Below, in pieces: positions 1 through 4,589 of a DNA stretch of 5,180 nt; position 1 is the stretch's first letter, and each line of letters starts with the position of its first letter. The notes below the pieces were generated by a model. It was given only the letters and a program-made list of their open reading frames with translations. It did not search any database and was not told the DNA's origin. Where the stretch lies: the NCBI GenBank assembly GCA_005788065.1, contig SXZD01000157.1, forward strand, positions 1 through 5,180. The letters are read 5' to 3'. The DNA is from Burkholderiales bacterium. Its GTDB lineage: Bacteria; Pseudomonadota; Gammaproteobacteria; Burkholderiales; Burkholderiaceae_B. Position numbers and translations under genes: made by a program.

Positions 1-671
1 CGGTTGGCGGCAAAACCGGCATCAACCATCCGCTGGGTAAAAACATGATCGGTGCGTTTCACCAGCCGCAACTGGTGCTGGCAGATCTGGCGACGCTGGA
101 TTCTTTGCCCGACCGTGAACTGGCCTGTGGATTGGCCGAGATCATCAAGCATGGTGCGATTGCCGACGACGCCTACCTGCGCCAGACCATGACCGACATG
201 AGTGCCATTTTTGCGCGCGATGAATCCGCGCTGGATCGCGCGGTGCGTCGATCCTGTGAAATCAAGGCAGATGTGGTGGGCAAGGATGAAAGAGAAAGCG
301 GTCTGCGTGCCATTCTCAATTTCGGCCATACCTTCGGTCATGCAATTGAAGCGGGTATGGGTTATGGCGCGTGGTATCACGGTGAGGCTGTGGGCTGCGG
401 CATGCTGATGGCGGCTGACTTGTGCCGGCGTTTGGGGCGGCTGGATGAAGCGGGTGCACAACTGCTGCGCGATGCCGTGGTGGCAGCCCGCTTGCCGGTC
501 ATTCCTCCCAGGCTGGGCGTTGCACGCTATCTTGAACTGATGGCGGTAGACAAAAAAGCGTCGGGTGGTGCCATCCAGTATGTGCTGCTCAAGGGACTGG
601 GAGCTGCTGAAACAGCGAAGGTCGACGATGCCGTGGTGGCTGAAACACTGCGAGCGGTGGGGGCGGAGTGA
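1..671 (+). CDS. aroB: 3-dehydroquinate synthase, 3' part (5' end outside window)
   Basis: Second enzyme of the shikimate pathway: it converts DAHP to 3-dehydroquinate in the cytoplasm, using NAD and a divalent metal. The reading frame is open from the left edge (first full codon at 3) to TGA at 669-671, giving about 222 residues. Compared with the roughly 360-residue family, about 140 N-terminal residues, including most of the NAD-binding domain, lie outside. Visible signatures are VGGKTGINHPLGKNMIGAFHQ at the very start (active-site Lys), GLAEIIKHG with the metal-ligand Glu at 138-140, NFGHTFGHAIE with the first metal His at 327-329, and YHGEAVGCGM with the next His at 378-380. A conserved DKKA near the C-terminus fits the family too. 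All expected catalytic residues in the visible part are present. The ATG at 45 is internal, not the start. dgt follows immediately, so the two are probably co-transcribed. Confidence 0.97.
   Translation, partial: VGGKTGINHPLGKNMIGAFHQPQLVLADLATLDSLPDRELACGLAEIIKHGAIADDAYLRQTMTDMSAIFARDESALDRAVRRSCEIKADVVGKDERESGLRAILNFGHTFGHAIEAGMGYGAWYHGEAVGCGMLMAADLCRRLGRLDEAGAQLLRDAVVAARLPVIPPRLGVARYLELMAVDKKASGGAIQYVLLKGLGAAETAKVDDAVVAETLRAVGAE
665..668 (+). promoter_or_regulatory. Ribosome binding site deciding the dgt start
   Basis: GGAG lies inside the last codons of aroB, 5 nt upstream of ATG 674. This favours ATG 674 over the overlapping GTG at 668, whose upstream sequence is only a run of G. The position suggests that ribosomes finishing aroB can reinitiate on dgt. 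Confidence 0.6.
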
Positions 672-673
672 AC

Positions 674-1819
674 ATGACTGTGCGCCAGAGCGGTTCCATC
701 TACGAGCTGGCTGCATATGCGGCAGACGCTGCACTGGGGCGTGGACGTCGACATCCGGAACCGCCGGTGGTGGGGCGCAGCGACTATCAGCGTGACCGAG
801 ACCGCATCATCCACAGCACGGCCTTTCGTCGGTTGGAATACAAAACGCAGGTGTTCATCAACACCGAAGGTGACCTGTACAGGACCCGGCTGACCCACAG
901 TCTTGAGGTTGCACAGATTGCCCGGTCGATTGCCCGACGTCTGCGCATCAATGAAGATCTGACAGAGGCTGTGTGCCTGGCACACGATCTGGGGCACACA
1001 CCGTTTGGACATGCTGGGCAGGACACGCTGAACGAATGCATGCGTGACCATGGAGGCTTTGAGCACAATCTGCAGTCCCTGCGCGTGGTCGATGAACTGG
1101 AAGAGCGCTATGCCGGGTTCGATGGGCTGAACCTGTGTTTCGAGACGCGCGAAAGCATACTGAAGCATTGCTCCGCCGAAAACGCGCGCAAACTGGGCGA
1201 TGTGGCACAGCGTTTTCTCAGCCGTCAGCGGCCTTTGCTGGAAGCGCAGGTGGCCAACCTTGCAGACCAGATTGCCTATAACAACCATGACATGGACGAT
1301 GGCTTGCGTTCAGGGCTGATCAACCTGCAACAGGCGTGCACGGTACCTTTGTTCAAGCAATATTTTGATGAAGTGCAAACGACGTATCCGGGATTGTCAG
1401 ACCGGCGCTGCATACACGAGACAGTGCGTCGTCTGATGAATGCGCTCATCGTTGACCTGATTGAAGAGACGCAACGCCGCATCGATGCAGCCCAGCCCGC
1501 CAGCATGGATGATGTACGCCAAGCCCCGCCATTGGTGGCTTTCAGCGAACCCATGCATGAACTGAATTCTGCACTGAAAAAGTTTTTGCACACCGAACTG
1601 TACCGCCACCCGACAGTGCTGCGTACCACATTCAAGGCGCAGAAAGTGGTGCGGGAACTGTTCGGGGTTTTCATGCAGGACAAGCGTCTGCTGCCGGTGC
1701 AGTTTGCGCAGAAGGCGATGGACAATCATGCCCGTGCGGTGGCCGATTACATTGCCGGCATGACAGACCGCTTCGCCATTCGCGAGCACCAGCGCCTGCT
1801 GGGCTTTGATGAGTGGTAA
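674..1819 (+). CDS. dgt: HD-domain deoxyguanosinetriphosphate triphosphohydrolase-like protein
   Basis: Predicted cytoplasmic dNTP triphosphohydrolase, which splits dNTPs into deoxynucleoside and triphosphate and so adjusts dNTP pools; exact substrate preference cannot be read from sequence. Numbered from ATG 674 (381 aa), the HD-domain metal ligands are His75 in TRLTHSLEVAQ, His104-Asp105 in LAHDLGHTPFGHAG, and Asp198 in LADQIAYNNHDMDDG. FRRLEYKTQVF, GGFEHNLQSLRVV and the C-terminal HRLLPVQF-like block (here DKRLLPVQF) are also typical of the shorter dGTPase-like group. Start choice: GGAG at 665-668 sits 5 nt before ATG 674, a good ribosome site. An in-frame GTG at 668 would overlap the aroB stop as GTGA and add only two residues, so it remains possible. 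The gene lies 2 bp after aroB and 12 bp before the next gene, consistent with one transcript. No damage is visible. Confidence 0.94.
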   Translation: MTVRQSGSIYELAAYAADAALGRGRRHPEPPVVGRSDYQRDRDRIIHSTAFRRLEYKTQVFINTEGDLYRTRLTHSLEVAQIARSIARRLRINEDLTEAVCLAHDLGHTPFGHAGQDTLNECMRDHGGFEHNLQSLRVVDELEERYAGFDGLNLCFETRESILKHCSAENARKLGDVAQRFLSRQRPLLEAQVANLADQIAYNNHDMDDGLRSGLINLQQACTVPLFKQYFDEVQTTYPGLSDRRCIHETVRRLMNALIVDLIEETQRRIDAAQPASMDDVRQAPPLVAFSEPMHELNSALKKFLHTELYRHPTVLRTTFKAQKVVRELFGVFMQDKRLLPVQFAQKAMDNHARAVADYIAGMTDRFAIREHQRLLGFDEW

Positions 1820-1831
1820 GGCCTTGAGCTG

Positions 1832-2512
1832 ATGGCCCGACAGCCCCGACTGTTTTTGCCGGAGTTTCCGCAGCTTGTACTGCTTCAAGCATTGCCGGGC
1901 ATGAATGCCTTTGAATCGCGCGACCATTATCTGCGCTTTATCGCTTTGCTGGAATGGCACGCACGCGAAACGCAAACCGCCATTCACGCCTATGCCTTGT
2001 GGAGCAAAGGCGCTTTGTTGTTGCTGGGGACTCCCGATGCCGCTGCTGCCGGCAAACTGGTGCAGGGTATCAACCGTGTATATGTGCCGTGGCGTTGTCA
2101 TGGCGGGCACTTGTGGCAACCACGTTTCAAGTCGACAGCAGTGCAGCCGGGCTTGTGGTCGCTGCGGGCAGCACTGTGGGTGGATGCGGCACCGGTGCGT
2201 CTGGGTGTGTCGCAGGACGCAGCCATGTATCCCTTTTGCAGTTTTGCAGGGCACACCGGGGTGACGCAGGACCGCTTGCTGACGCACCTGCCGGTGTATT
2301 TTTCGCTGGGCAATACGCCGTTTGACCAACAGATGGCCTTTCGGCAACTGGCGGAGCAGGGTATTGGTGAGGCTGCGTCGCTGCGTTTGCAGGAAGGCCT
2401 TTCAAAAGGCTGGCTGGTATGTGACGAGCAACAGGTCGCTCATCTTCAGCAAAGCAGTGAGCGACCTCTGATACCGCGTCCGCGAGGTCGCCCACGCCGG
2501 GAAAAAACATGA
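1832..2512 (+). CDS. Degenerate REP-associated tyrosine transposase (RAYT)-like protein, probably non-catalytic
   Basis: A 226-residue protein that follows the RAYT/Y1 transposase-like framework (IS200-like fold) from end to end. MARQPRLFLPEFPQ matches the usual MARxPRLxxPGxPH start; AIHAYALW (50-57) matches the strand before the HUH motif; HLWQPRFKST (93-102) matches TLWQGRFKSS; APVRLGV (120-126) matches NPVRAGxV; MYPFCSFAGHTG (132-143) matches YPWSSYxxHxG; LPVYFSLGNTPFDQQMAFR and the GRP-rich tail match the C-terminal extension I recall from betaproteobacterial members. The key residues are missing: the HxH of the HUH motif aligns with Gly60-Ala61-Leu62, and the catalytic Tyr of RYIxxNPVRAG aligns with Trp116. 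The tail P217-RGRP resembles an AT-hook. The gene is intact, 12 bp after dgt, and overlaps the mutase start by ATGA, so it seems maintained. DNA binding is inferred; no activity can be claimed. The start fits the family N-terminus although the ribosome site (GAG at 1826-1828) is weak. Confidence 0.8.
   Translation: MARQPRLFLPEFPQLVLLQALPGMNAFESRDHYLRFIALLEWHARETQTAIHAYALWSKGALLLLGTPDAAAAGKLVQGINRVYVPWRCHGGHLWQPRFKSTAVQPGLWSLRAALWVDAAPVRLGVSQDAAMYPFCSFAGHTGVTQDRLLTHLPVYFSLGNTPFDQQMAFRQLAEQGIGEAASLRLQEGLSKGWLVCDEQQVAHLQQSSERPLIPRPRGRPRREKT
2509..2512 (+). promoter_or_regulatory. ATGA stop/start overlap coupling the RAYT-like gene and the mutase gene
   Basis: The mutase ATG (2509-2511) shares bases with the TGA stop (2510-2512) of the RAYT-like gene. 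A short GGGA at 2499-2502 precedes an A-rich stretch and gives a modest ribosome site. Such overlaps usually mean termination-reinitiation, so mutase output probably depends on translation of the RAYT-like gene. Confidence 0.6.
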
Positions 2513-4083
2513 GCGACTTCTCCCGGCGAGATTCCACGAAGCATATCGGCGATGGTGACCAATGTCGTTCCGTATCGCAGATCAGCGACTCTCAACACGG
2601 CATTTCGATAACGTCCCGTATTTTCAAGGCATACGACATTCGCGGCATCGTGGACGAGACGCTGACCGAGTCAGCCGTGATGGCGGTCGGTTGTGTATTT
2701 GCAGATCTGATGCGCGAACGCGGTTTGCGTACCGTGGTGGTGGGACGCGATGGGCGTCTGTCGAGCGAGCGTTTGCAAAATGCGCTGATGTGCGGCTTGT
2801 CCGCAGGCGGCGTTGAACTTATCGATATCGGTTTATGCACATCGCCCATGCTGTATTTTGCAACGCATCAGTTGCAGACGGGGACGGGCATACAGATAAC
2901 CGGAAGTCACAACCCGCCGGCGTATAACGGATTGAAGTTGATGCTCGGTGGCGAGACGCTGTATGGCGATGCGATACAGGGCATACGGCAACGGGTGATG
3001 GATGATGCGCTGCTCAGGCGTGTGCTGCATATGCAGGGCGGGAACGATTTCAGATCGCTGCCGATGCAGGTCCGTGACAAGTCGGTGAGCGACGTCTCGC
3101 AGTCGGTTTCGGATTTTACCCAAACTGATACTGACGCCACTGCCGATGTGCGCTCTCAAGCAAAGCAGCACGCCATCTTTGCGTCGTATTGTGCACGTAT
3201 TGTTTCGGATGTTCGATTGAGCCGGCCGTTGCACATTGCGATTGATGCAGGTAACGGCGTGGCCGGTGCTTATGCAGGCGATCTCTTTCGCGCTTTGGGC
3301 TGCACGGTGACAGAGCTATTCTGCGAGGTGGATGGCAACTTTCCGAGTCATCATCCCGACCCGTCACGGGCAGAGAATCTGCGGGATTTGCAGACCTGTC
3401 TGGCGAGCGGTGATGCAGAAATCGGCCTCGCATTTGACGGTGATGCAGACCGTTTGGGTGTGGTGACAAAAGACGGCAACATCATTGATGCCGACCGGCT
3501 TCTGATGCTGTTTGCGAAAGATATACTGATGCGCCATGCGGGTGCCAAAATCCTGTTTGATGTAAAGTGCTCGCGCCTGTTGGGGTCGCTCATTGTCGAG
3601 CACGGTGGTGAGCCACTGATGTGGAAGACCGGCCACTCCATGCTGAAAGCGAAGTTGAAAGAAACGGGTGCCCCGCTGGCTGGCGAGATGAGCGGGCATT
3701 TCTTTTTTGGTGAACGCTGGTACGGGTTTGATGATGGGCTTTACGCCGGTGTGCGATTGTTGGAAATACTGTCGCGCAGTGCTGATGCGAGCCCCGTTCT
3801 CAATGAATTACCGCAGTCTTTTTCAACGCCGGAAATTCAGGTACAGATGCCGGAAGGACAGACGCATGCGCTGGTTGAGCGTCTGGCAGACTCTGCGACA
3901 TTCGAAGGTGCGGTGAGTGTGAGCCGCGTCGATGGTTTGCGGGTAGACTTTGCGGATGGATTCGGATTGGTGAGGGCGTCGAATACAACGCCGGTTCTCA
4001 CCTTGCGATTTGAGGGTGATACGCCGCAGCGATTGGCGCAAATCGAGATGATGTTCCGGAGTGCGATAGCGCAGTGCCTGTAG
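2509..4083 (+). CDS. Phosphomannomutase/phosphoglucomutase (AlgC type) with extra N-terminus and internal insertion
   Basis: Alpha-D-phosphohexomutase that interconverts mannose or glucose 6-phosphate and 1-phosphate, supplying GDP-mannose or UDP-glucose routes to LPS and exopolysaccharide. It has 524 residues against about 460 for AlgC. All four active-site loops are intact: phosphoserine loop ITGSHNPPAYNGLK (Ser133, Lys143), metal loop DGDADR (310-315), sugar loop GEMSGH (Glu393, Ser395, His397) and phosphate loop RASNTTP (489-495). FKAYDIRG (39-46) marks the normal N-terminus. From my recollection of AlgC numbering, offsets are +25 at the serine loop and +68 at the later loops. This means an N-terminal extension of about 25 residues and an insertion of about 43 residues between domains 1 and 2 (roughly 172-222, rich in Ser, Asp, Gln, Thr). 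ATG 2509 is the only ATG/GTG/TTG in frame before the conserved core and overlaps the upstream stop as ATGA. At least eight ATA codons contrast with the upstream genes. Sugar specificity cannot be decided here. Confidence 0.93.
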   Translation: MSDFSRRDSTKHIGDGDQCRSVSQISDSQHGISITSRIFKAYDIRGIVDETLTESAVMAVGCVFADLMRERGLRTVVVGRDGRLSSERLQNALMCGLSAGGVELIDIGLCTSPMLYFATHQLQTGTGIQITGSHNPPAYNGLKLMLGGETLYGDAIQGIRQRVMDDALLRRVLHMQGGNDFRSLPMQVRDKSVSDVSQSVSDFTQTDTDATADVRSQAKQHAIFASYCARIVSDVRLSRPLHIAIDAGNGVAGAYAGDLFRALGCTVTELFCEVDGNFPSHHPDPSRAENLRDLQTCLASGDAEIGLAFDGDADRLGVVTKDGNIIDADRLLMLFAKDILMRHAGAKILFDVKCSRLLGSLIVEHGGEPLMWKTGHSMLKAKLKETGAPLAGEMSGHFFFGERWYGFDDGLYAGVRLLEILSRSADASPVLNELPQSFSTPEIQVQMPEGQTHALVERLADSATFEGAVSVSRVDGLRVDFADGFGLVRASNTTPVLTLRFEGDTPQRLAQIEMMFRSAIAQCL

Positions 4084-4165
4084 TGCTCGTCGGGAGACCG
4101 CCAAGTGGTGACGACTGTCTCGGGCGACACCTCGCTATTTCCGACCTCAACCCTTCCAGATTCGT

Positions 4166-4192
4166 CCAAGTCGTCGTCAAGCGACAACTTGG
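4166..4192. repeat. Hairpin downstream of the mutase gene
   Basis: CCAAGT (4166-4171) pairs with ACTTGG (4187-4192). After one C/A mismatch, GTCG (4173-4176) pairs with CGAC (4182-4185) around a 5-nt loop. It starts 82 nt after the mutase stop. No T-run follows on either strand, so it is not a standard intrinsic terminator, though it could protect a 3' end or help stop transcription. Confidence 0.6.
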
Positions 4193-4198
4193 CCCCTT

Positions 4199-4230
4199 GC
4201 ACTCGCGTTCGCATGCGAACGCAGGAGTGC
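4199..4230. repeat. Strong inverted repeat with an 18-bp perfect palindrome
   Basis: The core GCGTTCGCATGCGAACGC (4205-4222) is a perfect palindrome. The flanks GCACTC (4199-4204) and GAGTGC (4225-4230) extend it, with a 2-nt AG bulge on the right. It can form a long hairpin on either strand or serve as a dimeric protein-binding site. It lies only 6 nt from the preceding hairpin. Function unknown. Confidence 0.75.
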
Positions 4231-4300
4231 GGCGGTGTCATCTGGTGCGGGGTCGGTCGGGCTCGGCGTCTGACTGCCCGAACAATCGCCACCACCTGGC

Positions 4301-4324
4301 AGCCTCCTGAAAGTCGCTCAGGCT
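4301..4324. repeat. Small imperfect inverted repeat
   Basis: CCTGA (4306-4310) pairs with TCAGG (4318-4322) around a 7-nt loop, and AG/CT can extend it across a 3-nt bulge. Weak on its own; listed because it adds to the cluster of inverted repeats in this spacer. Confidence 0.35.
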
Positions 4325-4387
4325 AGCCCGCAGTTCTGCGCACACAAGTGCCTTTGTATCAGAAGGGTGTTCGGAAGTTGACTCCAC

Positions 4388-4400
4388 CGGATCGCATCCG
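4388..4400. repeat. Small hairpin preceding the long-range stem
   Basis: CGGAT (4388-4392) pairs with ATCCG (4396-4400) around a CGC loop. It abuts an A5 run at 4401-4405, the start of the left arm of the long-range stem. On neither strand is it followed by a T-run in the direction of transcription, so it is not a terminator. Confidence 0.45.
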
Positions 4401-4401
4401 A

Positions 4402-4513
4402 AAAATTGCGCCCGACCGTGCAGCAGACGTCCCGAGCAAATCACTGATTTGCGAGGGTTGAAGCGCCGCGTAGACGGCGTTCAAAGTATGCCAACGTTGA
4501 GGAGCGCAATTTT
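4402..4513. repeat. Long-range inverted repeat enclosing three hairpins (possible structured element)
   Basis: AAAATTGCGC (4402-4411) is the exact reverse complement of GCGCAATTTT (4504-4513). Two more pairs form past a bulged A at 4503. The enclosed 90 nt contain a small hairpin at 4414-4431 (GA-CGT with ACG-TC), a near-perfect palindrome GCAAATCACTGATTTGC at 4436-4452, and a hairpin at 4458-4484 (TTGAA and CGCCG pairing with CGGCG and TTCAA, bulged G, 6-nt loop). An 8-bp palindrome CAACGTTG lies at 4492-4499. The drawn fold is a closed multi-branch junction. It could be a non-coding RNA, a small mobile-element remnant or chance; strand is undecided. Confidence 0.45.
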
Positions 4514-4558
4514 GTCGGGAGAACCGCCGGAGCAACGACGAATACCCAAGATGCACAG

Positions 4559-4586
4559 CACTGCAACGCCGCCGCGCTAGGCAGTG
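4559..4586 (-). terminator. Inverted repeat just after cysQ, possible transcription end
   Basis: CACTGC (4559-4564) pairs with GCAGTG (4581-4586) across a GC-rich 16-nt loop, beginning 3 nt past the cysQ stop on the - strand. There is no T-run after it in the direction of cysQ transcription, so a standard intrinsic terminator is not supported. The position is the main argument. Confidence 0.25.
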
Positions 4587-4589
4587 GCC

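Larger units (their letters stand above)
4089..4528. repeat. Imperfect direct repeat at both ends of the spacer
   Basis: GTCGGGAGACCGCC at 4089-4102 recurs as GTCGGGAGAACCGCC at 4514-4528, with a single extra A. The copies bracket about 410 bp that include all the stronger inverted repeats except the one next to cysQ. Copies of 14-15 bp could be a duplicated target, a dispersed repeat or coincidence. Confidence 0.4.
4084..4589. other. Gene-poor spacer between convergent genes, rich in inverted repeats
   Basis: No convincing protein gene is visible in about 500 bp. Short open frames exist on both strands, but none has a ribosome site and recognisable sequence together. The region holds many inverted repeats, listed separately: 4166-4192, 4199-4230, 4301-4324, 4388-4400, a 4402-4413/4501-4513 stem enclosing three small ones, and 4559-4586. 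It also holds an imperfect direct repeat at 4089-4102 and 4514-4528. There is no tRNA, CRISPR array or classical terminator with a U-tract. Confidence 0.7.

Noticed and set aside
1397..2347. 316-residue open frame on the - strand, and a 253-residue one at 527-1288
   Set aside because: They lie antisense to dgt, the RAYT-like gene and aroB, all with clear family motifs. The antisense proteins show no recognisable domain and are shadows of GC-rich coding sequence.
2509..4083. Mutase insertion as a frameshift artefact
   Set aside because: The frame and all active-site loops are correct on both sides, and the insertion is a whole number of codons with a plausible composition.
4166..4230. Classical Rho-independent terminators
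   Set aside because: The stems are good, but no T-run follows on either strand, so the features are listed as repeats rather than terminators.
3837..4295. 152-residue - strand frame across the mutase 3' end and spacer
   Set aside because: More than half is antisense to the conserved mutase C-terminus, and the remainder reads through hairpins with arginine-rich sequence and no family resemblance.
4299..4312. Resemblance to a Neisseriaceae DNA uptake sequence (GCAGCCTCCTGAA)
   Set aside because: It differs from known dialects by extra bases in the middle, occurs once, and the other genes give no specific support for Neisseriaceae.
4402..4513. Integron attC site
   Set aside because: No paired RYYYAAC and GTTRRRY core sites in the right arrangement, no integrase and no cassette genes.
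4238..4556. Two short - strand frames in the spacer (68 and 65 residues) and + strand frames at 4074-4326
   Set aside because: They overlap one another in different frames, have no convincing ribosome site and run through the inverted repeats. No protein family recognised.
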